Assembly: GCA_026416355.1 (NCBI GenBank)
Contig: JAOAFH010000119.1
Coordinates: 1-8,407 of the forward strand
Direction: 5' to 3'
Length of the DNA stretch: 8,407 nucleotides
Source of the DNA: Clostridiales bacterium
Lineage (GTDB): Bacteria; Bacillota; Clostridia; Clostridiales; Caloramatoraceae
In this document: piece by piece, positions 1-6,088 of the stretch
Numbering within the stretch: position 1 is the first letter of the stretch
How the letters are laid out: each line of letters starts with the position of its first letter
Notes under the pieces: model-generated
The model's database searches: none
The model's input: the letters and a program-made list of their open reading frames with translations, nothing else
What the model was told of the DNA's origin: nothing
Translations under genes and position numbers: made by a program

Positions 1-140
1 ATATAGTTGCTGTAAACAAGGATGCAGATGCTCCAATTATGGCAGTTGCAGACCTTGCAATAGTTGGTGACCTTTATAAAGTTGTTCCTGAACTTATAAA
101 TGAAATCAAGGCATATAGAAAGTCTTGTGAAGTTATGTAG
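1..140 (+). CDS. etfA: Electron transfer flavoprotein alpha subunit, C-terminal end (partial)
   Basis: Only the last 45 codons and the TAG stop are in the window; the frame is open from base 3. The visible peptide contains NKDADAPIM, then ADLAIVGDLYKVVPELINEI, which matches the conserved C-terminal FAD-binding part of EtfA (NKD-x-x-APIF...AD-x-GIVGDL-x-x-VVP-x-L). In the family, EtfA pairs with EtfB in a soluble heterodimer that carries electrons to or from acyl-CoA dehydrogenases; in clostridia it can take part in flavin-based bifurcation with butyryl-CoA dehydrogenase. The MaoC-type hydratase gene begins 50 bases downstream with no terminator between, so the two are probably co-transcribed, suggesting an acyl-CoA oxidation/reduction operon entering from the left. 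The ending KSCEVM is not one I can match to a particular subgroup. The partner subunit and the dehydrogenase it serves lie outside the window. Confidence 0.9.
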   Translation, partial: IVAVNKDADAPIMAVADLAIVGDLYKVVPELINEIKAYRKSCEVM

Positions 141-166
141 GCAGCTGACCACTTTGGCAGTTGACC
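141..166 (+). repeat. Imperfect 10-base direct repeat between etfA and the hydratase gene
   Basis: GCAGCTGACC (141-150) recurs as GCAGTTGACC (157-166) with one mismatch, 16 bases apart, starting directly after the etfA stop codon. The stretch is more GC-rich than the surrounding spacers. It also holds a short imperfect hairpin (CTG-A-CCA/TGGCAG) with no T-run behind it, so it is not a terminator. It may be an operator, a processing site or the trace of a small duplication; the sequence does not decide. Confidence 0.4.
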
Positions 167-190
167 TTAATATATAAAAGGGGTGGTTAT

Positions 191-610
191 ATGGTAGGTA
201 AATCAATTAATGAAATTACCATAGGAGAAAAGGCATCATTTGAAAAAACAATTTCTGAAACTGATATATATTTATTTGCTGGAATAACAGGAGATTTAAA
301 TCCTGCCCATATTGATCAACTTGAGGCAGAGAAGGGAATGTTTAAAGGGAGAATTGCCCATGGAATACTAGTATCTGGGTTAATTTCAACAGTTCTTGGT
401 ATGTATCTTCCAGGCCCTGGAACAATCTATTTAGGACAAGAACTAAAGTTTTTGGCACCTGTAAAAATTGGAGATACAATTAGAGCAGAGGCAGAAGTTA
501 TTGAAAAGATAGAAGACAAAAATAGAATTAAGCTAAGAACACAATGTATAAATCAAGATGGAAAGGTTGTTATAGATGGTATAGCAACAGTTATGCCACC
601 TAAAAAATAA
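191..610 (+). CDS. MaoC-like (R)-specific enoyl-CoA hydratase
   Basis: A 139-residue single hot-dog-fold protein of the MaoC/PhaJ type. It carries the hydratase signature FAGITGDLNPAHID at residues 29-42; D35 and H40 match in kind and spacing the catalytic Asp/His pair of Aeromonas PhaJ. The family adds water to trans-2-enoyl-CoA to give (R)-3-hydroxyacyl-CoA, reversibly, in the cytoplasm. The start chosen is ATG 191, five bases after AAAGGGGTGG (177-186). A longer frame from TTG 161 would run through that ribosome-binding site and adds ten residues unlike the family, so it is rejected. The length is usual for PhaJ-type hydratases. The gene follows etfA by 50 bases and is closed at once by a terminator, so it looks like the last gene of the etf operon. 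Its (R)-3-hydroxyacyl-CoA product could link it to the SDR encoded further down. Bifunctional acyltransferase/hydratase fusions are excluded by size. The exact chain length of the substrate cannot be read from the sequence. Confidence 0.88.
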   Translation: MVGKSINEITIGEKASFEKTISETDIYLFAGITGDLNPAHIDQLEAEKGMFKGRIAHGILVSGLISTVLGMYLPGPGTIYLGQELKFLAPVKIGDTIRAEAEVIEKIEDKNRIKLRTQCINQDGKVVIDGIATVMPPKK

Positions 611-635
611 AAGAGGTTTTACCTCTTTTATTTTT
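609..635 (+). terminator. Rho-independent terminator after the hydratase gene
   Basis: AAAAGAGGT (609-617) pairs perfectly with ACCTCTTTT (621-629) around a three-base TTT loop, followed by A and five Ts (631-635). The stem overlaps the last two bases of the TAA stop. It separates the etfA-hydratase unit from the activator gene, which therefore needs its own promoter in the AT-rich 636-686 spacer. I cannot single out a -35/-10 pair there because TATAAA-like strings are everywhere. Confidence 0.85.
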
Positions 636-686
636 ATTTCAGAAAATATAAAATATAAATGTAATAAAAAGAAAAGGGTGGTAGGT

Positions 687-2450
687 TTGTTTAATTTAAT
701 TGTAGAAGATTTTGTTGATAAAACAGCAAGTTTTTTAAAAAAAGAAGATACATTAGATTATTTGTTGGATGTAGCCTTAGAAACAAGATATGATGTAATA
801 CCTGTAATTGGAGAAAACAACAGTTTATATGGTTATATTGATAAAACAAAAGTTAAAAGCCTAGTTAGGCTTGGCAAGACAGATATAAAACCATTTATTA
901 TTACAGACTTTAGCAATATAAATGTAGTTAATATAAATGATAAAATATCCGATTGTCTAAATAATTTATATCGCACAATAATAGTTGATAAAAATGAATA
1001 TATAGGAATGATAAATTTAGATAAATTAAATAAAAGTCTTGATAAAATTCAAAATGAATATAATAAGGAATTTGATAATTCATCTGTTTTAAATACAATA
1101 TTAGAAACTGTATATGATGGGATATTGGTTGTGGATGCAGAAGGATATATAAAATTTATAAGTAAAGCATATTGTAAATTCTTAGGGCTAAAAGAAGAAG
1201 AAGTAATAGGTAAACATGTAACTGATGTAATAGAAAATACAAGAATGCATATTGTGGCTAAAACAGGCATACCAGAATATGCACATGTTCAAAAGATAAA
1301 TGGCAATTACATGGTTGCAACAAGAATCCCAATGTATAAAGATGGTAAAATAATTGGAGTGGTTGGAAAAGTTTTATTTAGAAATTTAGATGAACTTGAG
1401 GATTTACACGAAAAAATTAGAGGATTTGAAAATGAACTTAAGGAATATAAGATTGAGCTTAATAAATTAAATCAATCTAAATATAACTTTGAGGACATCA
1501 AGGGAATTAGTACAAAAATCAATGAGGTAAAAAAACTTGCTATGAAGGCGTCATTGACAGATTCGAATGTCCTTATAATGGCAGAAAGTGGTACTGGAAA
1601 GGAACTTTTTGCCCATGCAATTCATAAAAACAGCAAAAGATGTTATGCATCTTTTGTTAAAGTAAATTGTGCTGCAATACCACATGAACTTTTAGAGTCA
1701 GAACTATTTGGATACGAAGATGGTGCATTTACAGGGGCTAAAAAGGGTGGTAAGATTGGTAAGTTTGAACTTGCAGATGGTGGAACTATTTTTTTAGATG
1801 AAATAGGGGACATGCCACTTAATATGCAGGCAAAACTTCTTAGGGTTATTCAAGAAAGAGAAATTGAGAGGGTGGGTGGTACTACACCTAAAAAAATAAA
1901 TGTAAGAATTATAGCAGCAACTAATAAAAATTTAGAAAAGCTAGTTGAAGAAGGTAAGTTTAGAGAAGACCTATATTACAGATTAAATGTAATAACAATA
2001 AATATTCCACCTCTTAGAGAAAGAAAAAAGGATATAATTGAGCTTGTAAACTTCTATTTAAAACAGTTGTCTGATAAATATAACAAAAGGGTTGATTCAA
2101 TATCAAAAGATGCACTTAAAAAGCTAGTAGAATATAGTTGGCCAGGCAATGTTAGAGAGCTTATTAATGTTGTAGAGAGGGCAATTAATATAATTGAGGA
2201 CGAAAATGTGCTTGATGTACAACATTTACCCATAAAGATATCAGGAATAAATAAAGTAACCTTTGTAAAGCCATTTGATGAAGCTATAAATGAAGTTGAA
2301 AAAAATATAATTATAGATGCATTAAAATATACAAAGGGAAATAAAAGCGAGGCTGCTAAGCTACTTAAAATGAGTAGATCTAATTTTTATGAGAAGTTAC
2401 AAAAACATAATATAGGTGATAATTTTAAAAAGATTTATCTAAATAATTAA
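687..2450 (+). CDS. Sigma-54-dependent activator with CBS pair, PAS, AAA+ and Fis HTH domains
   Basis: A 587-residue bacterial enhancer-binding protein. Residues ~4-62 and ~68-120 look like two CBS repeats (for example YDVIPVIGENNSLYGYIDKT), then a PAS domain at ~132-230 (ETVYDGILVVDAEGYIKFIS) and a charged, probably coiled-coil linker at ~232-265. The AAA+ core (~270-505) has Walker A AESGTGKE (299-306), an intact sigma-54 contact loop GAFTGA (346-351), Walker B IFLDEIGD, the AATN sensor, the RLNV arginine-finger region and WPGNVREL (485-492). A Fis-type helix-turn-helix (GNKSEAAKLLKMSRSNFYEKL) ends the protein. It has no phospho-receiver domain, so it is probably controlled by ligands on the CBS/PAS parts rather than by a histidine kinase. 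The start is TTG 687, five bases after AAGGGTGG; GTG 678 lies inside that site. It sits just upstream of two -24/-12 promoters and is their likely activator. No signal peptide or membrane segment is visible. Confidence 0.93.
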   Translation: MFNLIVEDFVDKTASFLKKEDTLDYLLDVALETRYDVIPVIGENNSLYGYIDKTKVKSLVRLGKTDIKPFIITDFSNINVVNINDKISDCLNNLYRTIIVDKNEYIGMINLDKLNKSLDKIQNEYNKEFDNSSVLNTILETVYDGILVVDAEGYIKFISKAYCKFLGLKEEEVIGKHVTDVIENTRMHIVAKTGIPEYAHVQKINGNYMVATRIPMYKDGKIIGVVGKVLFRNLDELEDLHEKIRGFENELKEYKIELNKLNQSKYNFEDIKGISTKINEVKKLAMKASLTDSNVLIMAESGTGKELFAHAIHKNSKRCYASFVKVNCAAIPHELLESELFGYEDGAFTGAKKGGKIGKFELADGGTIFLDEIGDMPLNMQAKLLRVIQEREIERVGGTTPKKINVRIIAATNKNLEKLVEEGKFREDLYYRLNVITINIPPLRERKKDIIELVNFYLKQLSDKYNKRVDSISKDALKKLVEYSWPGNVRELINVVERAINIIEDENVLDVQHLPIKISGINKVTFVKPFDEAINEVEKNIIIDALKYTKGNKSEAAKLLKMSRSNFYEKLQKHNIGDNFKKIYLNN

Positions 2451-2459
2451 TGTACAAAA
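2451..2459 (+). promoter_or_regulatory. TGTACAAAA motif, candidate activator site (weak)
   Basis: TGTACAAAA begins directly after the activator's TAA stop and recurs at 2536, exactly 85 bases on (close to eight helical turns). Related TGTACAACA copies lie upstream of the second -24/-12 promoter. It is 162 bases upstream of the promoter element at 2613, a normal range for an enhancer site, but it lies on the far side of the terminator hairpin and lacks an obvious dyad partner. Confidence 0.35.
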
Positions 2460-2476
2460 AATAAAACAAAACATAG

Positions 2477-2530
2477 AAAAAACTGGTGATAATGTCCTGA
2501 TTTTAGAACAATATCACCAGTTTTTTGTTT
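2477..2530 (+). terminator. Strong 15-bp terminator after the activator gene
   Basis: AAAAAACTGGTGATA (2477-2491) pairs perfectly with TATCACCAGTTTTTT (2512-2526). The 20-base loop can add TGT/ACA and CT/AG pairs. The right arm ends in six Ts, followed by G and TTT. The A-run on the left arm means it could also stop transcription coming from the right. It insulates the CoA-transferase operon from the activator's transcript, so that operon depends on its own -24/-12 promoter. Confidence 0.9.
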
Positions 2531-2534
2531 TTAG

Positions 2535-2554
2535 ATGTACAAAATATAGTACAT
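2535..2554. promoter_or_regulatory. Inverted repeat ATGTAC-N8-GTACAT, candidate enhancer site for the activator
   Basis: ATGTAC (2535-2540) and GTACAT (2549-2554) form a perfect dyad with an eight-base spacer, and contain the wTGTACAA motif shared with the second promoter region. The dyad ends 58 bases before the -24/-12 element at 2613. A second small palindrome, TACATGTA, lies at 2557-2564. Fis-type HTH activators bind dyads upstream of sigma-54 promoters, so this is a fair candidate, but the assignment to this activator is inferred from proximity and recurrence only. Confidence 0.5.
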
Positions 2555-2612
2555 AATACATGTAAAAATTAATGAAAAACATAAAGGAGTTTAGTTTTTG
2601 GGTTGAGTGAGA

Positions 2613-2628
2613 TGGCATGGAAATTGCT
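2613..2628 (+). promoter_or_regulatory. Sigma-54 (-24/-12) promoter of the CoA-transferase-permease operon
   Basis: TGGCATGGAAATTGCT fits the sigma-54 consensus TGGCAYR-N4-TTGCW at every fixed position, with the GG (2614-2615) and GC (2626-2627) doublets in the invariant spacing. Transcription should begin near 2639, giving a leader of about 40 bases before the ATG at 2678. The 17 bases 2613-2629 are repeated exactly at 6033-6049 in front of the SDR gene. The element lies within an open frame that continues in phase into the CoA-transferase, a trap for automatic start calling. Confidence 0.93.
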
Positions 2629-2677
2629 TAAATATTCACGACATTATAAATTTTCTAAACGAGGTGGAGGGGAGACT

Positions 2678-4228
2678 ATGAAAAATAAGGTAATGACATC
2701 TTATGAAGCGGTGAAATTAATTAAAGACGGAGATGTGGTTGCAACAGGGGGGTTCGTTGGAAATGGACATCCTGAAGAGCTTACAATAGCACTTGAAAAG
2801 CGCTTTTTAGAAGATGGACAACCTAAGAATATTACTTTAGTTTATGCAGCAGGACAAGGCGATGGAAAGGAAAGAGGGCTAAATCATATCGCACATCAAG
2901 GATTAATTAAAAGGGTTATAGGAGGACACTGGGGACTTGCACCAAAGCTTCAAAAACTAGCAATTGAAAACAAAATAGAAGCCTATAATCTTCCTCAAGG
3001 TGTAATTAGCCATCTTTTCAGAGACATAGCAGCAGGAAAGCCAGGAACAATTACAAAGGTTGGACTTAAAACATTTGTTGATCCTAGAATTGAAGGTGGA
3101 AAAATTAATGAAGTCACAAAAGAAGATATTGTTGAGGTTATTAATATTAGTGACAGAGAGTATCTCTTCTACAAGGCATTCCCTATAAATGTTGCATTAA
3201 TAAGAGCAACTTATGCTGATGAATTTGGAAATGCAACACTAGTAAAAGAAGCGGTAACTCTAGATTCTTTAGCAATGGCACTTGCAGCAAAGAATTCAGG
3301 TGGAAAAGTAATACTTCAAGTTGAAAAGGTAGTTAAGAATGGTTCCCTTGATCCAAAGCTTGTAAAGATACCTGGAATACTTGTTGATGCAATTGTAGTA
3401 GCTGAGCCACAAAATCACATGCAAACTTTCGCAGAACAATATAATCCAAGCTATACTGGAGAAATAAAAATTCCAGTTGGACAAATTCCAAAGATGCCAC
3501 TTGATGAAAGAAAAATAATAGCAAGAAGAGCAGCTATGGAACTTATACCTCATGCAGTTACAAACCTAGGTATAGGAATGCCAGAGGGTGTTGCTATGGT
3601 TGCAAGTGAAGAGGGAATTGATGACATGGTTTTAACTGTTGAGGCAGGTGGAATAGGAGGAGTTCCAGCAGGAGGACTAAGCTTTGGAGCAACAATTAAT
3701 CCAGATGCAATAGTAGATCAAGGAACACAATTTGATTTTTATGATGGTGGTGGACTTGATGTTGCATTCTTAGGACTTGCACAATGTGATGCTAAGGGTA
3801 ATGTAAACGTAAGTAAATTTGGACCTAAGATTGCTGGATGTGGTGGATTTATAAATATAACTCAAAATGCTAAAAAGGTTGTTTACTGTGGTACATTTAC
3901 TGCAGCAGGACTTGAAATTTCAGTTGATAATGGTAAATTAGTAATAGATAAAGAAGGAAAAGTTAAAAAGTTCCTTGAAAATGTTGAGCAAATTACATTT
4001 AGTGGTGACTATGCAAGGGAAAATGGACAAAAGGTTCTATATGTAACAGAAAGAGCAGTATTTGAACTAACTAAAGAGGGAATGGTTCTAAAGGAAATTG
4101 CTCCTGGGGTTGATTTAGAAAAGGATATATTAAACTTAATGGACTTTAGACCAATTATTGATGAAAACTTAAAGACAATGGATGAGAGAATATTCAAAGA
4201 TGAAGTTATGGGATTAAAATTAAATTAA
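2678..4228 (+). CDS. Fused family I acetate/3-ketoacid CoA-transferase
   Basis: A 516-residue cytoplasmic enzyme with the alpha (AtoD-like, first ~225 residues) and beta (AtoA-like, from ~285) halves of a family I CoA-transferase in one chain, the build of E. coli YdiF and clostridial propionate CoA-transferase. The catalytic glutamate is E322 in LTVEAGGIGGVPAGG, the motif in which the enzyme forms its glutamyl-CoA thioester; the glycine-rich GGFVGNGHPEEL near the N-terminus fits the CoA site. The reaction moves CoA from acetyl-CoA (or a similar donor) to a short-chain acid such as acetoacetate, 3-hydroxybutyrate, propionate or lactate; the exact acid cannot be read off. Start is ATG 2678 behind GGTGGAGGGGAG. 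The frame from TTG 2603 adds 25 codons but begins upstream of the expected transcript start near 2639, so it is rejected. It is first in the -24/-12 operon, with the permease 18 bases downstream. Confidence 0.93.
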   Translation: MKNKVMTSYEAVKLIKDGDVVATGGFVGNGHPEELTIALEKRFLEDGQPKNITLVYAAGQGDGKERGLNHIAHQGLIKRVIGGHWGLAPKLQKLAIENKIEAYNLPQGVISHLFRDIAAGKPGTITKVGLKTFVDPRIEGGKINEVTKEDIVEVINISDREYLFYKAFPINVALIRATYADEFGNATLVKEAVTLDSLAMALAAKNSGGKVILQVEKVVKNGSLDPKLVKIPGILVDAIVVAEPQNHMQTFAEQYNPSYTGEIKIPVGQIPKMPLDERKIIARRAAMELIPHAVTNLGIGMPEGVAMVASEEGIDDMVLTVEAGGIGGVPAGGLSFGATINPDAIVDQGTQFDFYDGGGLDVAFLGLAQCDAKGNVNVSKFGPKIAGCGGFINITQNAKKVVYCGTFTAAGLEISVDNGKLVIDKEGKVKKFLENVEQITFSGDYARENGQKVLYVTERAVFELTKEGMVLKEIAPGVDLEKDILNLMDFRPIIDENLKTMDERIFKDEVMGLKLN

Positions 4229-4246
4229 ATATAAAGGGGGATAAAC

Positions 4247-5626
4247 ATGTTAGGAGTAATAGGTATTATATTATCATTAGCTCTACTTATGTATCTTGCA
4301 TATAGGGGTATTACGGTTCTAGTTTTAGCACCACTATTAGCATTATTTGCAGCTTTGTTTACAGGTGGAACACCACTTATGGCAACTTATACAGAAGTAT
4401 TTATGAAAAACTTAGCTAACTATGTAAAAATGTATTTTCCAGTATTCATGCTAGGAGCATTGTTTGGAAAGGTAATGGAGGATTCAGGTAGTGCAAAGGC
4501 AATTGCACACTATATAGCAAATAAGCTAGGTAAAGAAAAGGCTATAATGGCAGTTGTTTTATCATGTGCTATATTAACATATGGTGGAGTATCACTTTTC
4601 GTTGTTGCTTTTGCTGTTTATCCAGTAGCAGCACACCTATTTAAAGAAGCAGGTATTCCAAAGAGATTAATTCCAGGTGCTATTGCGCTAGGTTCATTTA
4701 CATTTACAATGACAGCTCTTCCAGGAACACCACAAATACAAAATGCTATTCCAATGCCATTCTTTGGAACAAACGCTTATGCAGCTCCAATTTTAGGTAT
4801 TGTAGCAGCTTTAATAATGGCTGGTCTTGGAATATGGTGGCTACAATCAAGAGCTAAAAAGGCTATGGCACAAGGTGAAGGATATGGTAATCATCCAAAT
4901 GAATCATTTACACAAATAGATGAAAGTAAGCTACCAAGCTTCTTTGTAGCATTACTTCCAATAATTTTAGTTCTTGTTATAAACTTTGTATTATCAAAAT
5001 ACTACTTCCCAAAGATCAATGCAGAATATCTAACTCAAGATCCATATAAGACATCAATAAAGAGTGTTGCTGGTATTTGGAGTTTAATAATTGCTTTAGT
5101 TGTTGCTATAATACTAGCATTTGTAATCCATAGAAATAGAATTGAAAATGTATTAAAGACACTTAACAACGGTATATTTGGATCATTCCTACCAATATTA
5201 AATACAGCATCAGAGGTTGGATACGGTAATGTTATTGCTTCACTTGCATCATTTGTAATTATAAAGAATGCAATACTTGGAATTTCAGCAAACCCACTTA
5301 TATCAGAAGCTATTTCAGTTAATATATTAGCAGGTATTACAGGTTCAGCATCTGGTGGTATGAGTATTGCACTTGGTGCATTAGGAAAGCAATACATGGA
5401 GATGGCAACACAAATGGGAATAAGTCCAGAAGCGCTTCACAGAATTGCAACTATTGCATGTGGTGGACTAGACTCACTTCCACACAATGGAGCAGTTATT
5501 ACATTGCTTGGTATAACAGGAATGACACATAAGGAATCATATAAGGACATTGGTATGGTAAGTGTTGTTATTCCACTTATAGCATTAATAGTAGCACTTA
5601 TTTTAGCAAGTATGGGAATAGTATAA
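4247..5626 (+). CDS. GntP-family permease, probable short-chain (hydroxy)carboxylate importer
   Basis: A 459-residue, very hydrophobic protein with roughly 11-13 membrane segments, starting with one at residues ~3-20 and ending with one at ~433-457. It has the size and motif style of the GntP/gluconate-permease family, notably ALPGTPQIQNAIPMPFFGT near 160-178 and a conserved glycine-rich loop (NILAGITGSASGGMSIALGA) near 358-377. GntP members import hydroxy acids by proton symport. The branch next to CoA-transferase genes (B. subtilis YxjC type) is linked with 3-hydroxybutyrate uptake. The start is ATG 4247, six bases after AAAGGGGG, 18 bases from the CoA-transferase stop, so the two are translated from one message. 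Being co-expressed with an acid-activating enzyme makes uptake of that enzyme's acid the natural role. Gluconate transport is less likely, as no gluconate kinase is nearby. The family call is firm; the substrate is inferred. Confidence 0.9.
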   Translation: MLGVIGIILSLALLMYLAYRGITVLVLAPLLALFAALFTGGTPLMATYTEVFMKNLANYVKMYFPVFMLGALFGKVMEDSGSAKAIAHYIANKLGKEKAIMAVVLSCAILTYGGVSLFVVAFAVYPVAAHLFKEAGIPKRLIPGAIALGSFTFTMTALPGTPQIQNAIPMPFFGTNAYAAPILGIVAALIMAGLGIWWLQSRAKKAMAQGEGYGNHPNESFTQIDESKLPSFFVALLPIILVLVINFVLSKYYFPKINAEYLTQDPYKTSIKSVAGIWSLIIALVVAIILAFVIHRNRIENVLKTLNNGIFGSFLPILNTASEVGYGNVIASLASFVIIKNAILGISANPLISEAISVNILAGITGSASGGMSIALGALGKQYMEMATQMGISPEALHRIATIACGGLDSLPHNGAVITLLGITGMTHKESYKDIGMVSVVIPLIALIVALILASMGIV

Positions 5627-5653
5627 TAAAATTTAATCTAGATAATTAAACTT

Positions 5654-5660
5654 AAGGAGG
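5654..5660 (+). other. Orphan Shine-Dalgarno-like AAGGAGG with no credible ORF
   Basis: A full AAGGAGG lies 28 bases after the permease stop, but no ATG, GTG or TTG follows at a suitable distance. The only frame at good spacing starts with ATT at 5668 and stops after 15 codons inside the following hairpin. It may be chance, a vestige of a lost small gene, or part of the 3' untranslated structure. Confidence 0.4.
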
Positions 5661-5684
5661 CTGTCGTATTATCTCCAATAAATT

Positions 5685-5738
5685 TAGAGCCATTAACAAT
5701 TATGAACTATCATGATTGTTTAATGGCTCTATTTTTTT
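5685..5738 (+). terminator. Long hairpin terminator closing the CoA-transferase-permease operon
   Basis: TAGAGCCATTAACAAT (5685-5700) pairs with ATTGTTTAATGGCTCTA (5715-5731) with one bulged T. The pairing can continue inward through TATGA/TCATG with a wobble, leaving a tiny loop. Seven Ts follow (5732-5738). The stem is much longer than termination needs, so it may also protect the 3' end of the message. It separates the first operon from the second promoter. Confidence 0.87.
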
Positions 5739-5862
5739 CAAACTTTTAGTTTAATTCACATTATAAATGTGTGTTATAGCCAAATTATCATTTTATCATA
5801 TCAATAATAGTTAAATATTTTTATTAATTTAATAGATGTTACTCTTAGATGTTTCAATATGG

Positions 5863-5881
5863 TGTTGTAAATTGTACAACA
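5863..5881. promoter_or_regulatory. Dyad TGTTGT-N7-ACAACA containing TTGTACAA, candidate enhancer site
   Basis: TGTTGT (5863-5868) and ACAACA (5876-5881) form a perfect inverted repeat with a seven-base spacer; the core TTGTACAA (5872-5879) is itself palindromic. The TGTACAACA part recurs at 5927-5935, 54 bases downstream, about five helical turns. The dyad ends about 150 bases upstream of the -24/-12 element at 6033. Together with the copies at 2451 and 2535 it forms the wTGTACAA set proposed as the activator's target; this assignment is inferred. Confidence 0.5.
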
Positions 5882-5926
5882 AAAAGGACAATGGTTTTTA
5901 ATTGTAAAAAATTAAGTCCGAAAAAA

Positions 5927-5935
5927 TGTACAACA
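5927..5935 (+). promoter_or_regulatory. Second TGTACAACA motif upstream of the SDR promoter
   Basis: An exact nine-base repeat of 5873-5881, about 100 bases before the -24/-12 element. Downstream, AAGTTGTGTT (5951-5960) supplies a possible opposite-oriented GTTGT half, but at an irregular distance, so only the half-site is firm. Confidence 0.42.
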
Positions 5936-6032
5936 GATTATTTCAACAGTAAGTTGTGTTCGAAAAATAAAACATTAGTTTTAATGTTGACAAGTATTTA
6001 TAAATAGAATCAATAAACATCTAAGTTTAAAT

Positions 6033-6048
6033 TGGCATGGAAATTGCT
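6033..6048 (+). promoter_or_regulatory. Sigma-54 (-24/-12) promoter of the SDR-thiolase operon
   Basis: TGGCATGGAAATTGCT matches the sigma-54 consensus fully, with GG at 6034-6035 and GC at 6046-6047, and is identical over 17 bases to the promoter at 2613. The start of transcription should fall near 6059, about 30 bases before the SDR's ATG at 6089. The flanks of the two copies differ, so this is selection for a promoter sequence rather than a recent duplication of the region. Confidence 0.93.
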
Positions 6049-6088
6049 TTTATAGATTTAGATAAAATACGAAATGGAGGTTAATTTT

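Larger units (their letters stand above)
5739..6032. other. Non-coding control region between the two operons
   Basis: About 290 bases of very AT-rich DNA without a coding frame or RNA gene that I can recognise on either strand. It holds a dyad CACATT-ATA-AATGTG (5757-5771), two TGTACAACA motifs (listed separately), a direct repeat GTCCGAAAAA/GTTCGAAAAA (5916-5925 and 5958-5967, 42 bases apart) and a TTTTTA/TAAAAA dyad (5895-5910). A TTGACA at 5987-5992 has no good -10 at 16-18 bases, so I do not call a sigma-70 promoter. Its position directly upstream of a -24/-12 promoter suggests it is mainly enhancer and bending DNA. Confidence 0.6.

Noticed and set aside
155..170. TGGCAGTTGACC resembling a sigma-54 element before the hydratase gene
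   Set aside because: The distance between the TGGCA and TTG parts is far too short and the GC doublet is missing.
1049..1270. Minus-strand open frame inside the activator gene
   Set aside because: It is antisense to conserved PAS coding sequence, has no ribosome-binding site and resembles no family.
3296..3553. Two overlapping minus-strand frames inside the CoA-transferase gene
   Set aside because: Shadows of the conserved + strand gene; composition is unlike a protein and no start signals are seen.
4009..4197. Minus-strand frame in the 3' part of the CoA-transferase gene
   Set aside because: Antisense shadow of coding sequence with no start signals.
5035..5397. 120-codon minus-strand frame inside the permease gene
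   Set aside because: Lies wholly within the conserved GntP frame; its apparent hydrophobic character mirrors the membrane-segment codons on the other strand.
5987..6015. TTGACA as a sigma-70 -35 box before the SDR gene
   Set aside because: No acceptable -10 hexamer at 16-18 bases; the nearby TATAAA and TAGAAT are too close.
5739..6032. Possible riboswitch, tRNA or CRISPR in the long intergenic region
   Set aside because: No cloverleaf, no known riboswitch core and no regularly spaced repeats of suitable length; the repeats seen are short and fit regulator sites better.
2613..6049. Duplication or mobile-element origin of the repeated 17-mer
   Set aside because: Identity stops at the promoter element edges, there are no terminal repeats or transposase, and both copies are correctly placed as promoters.
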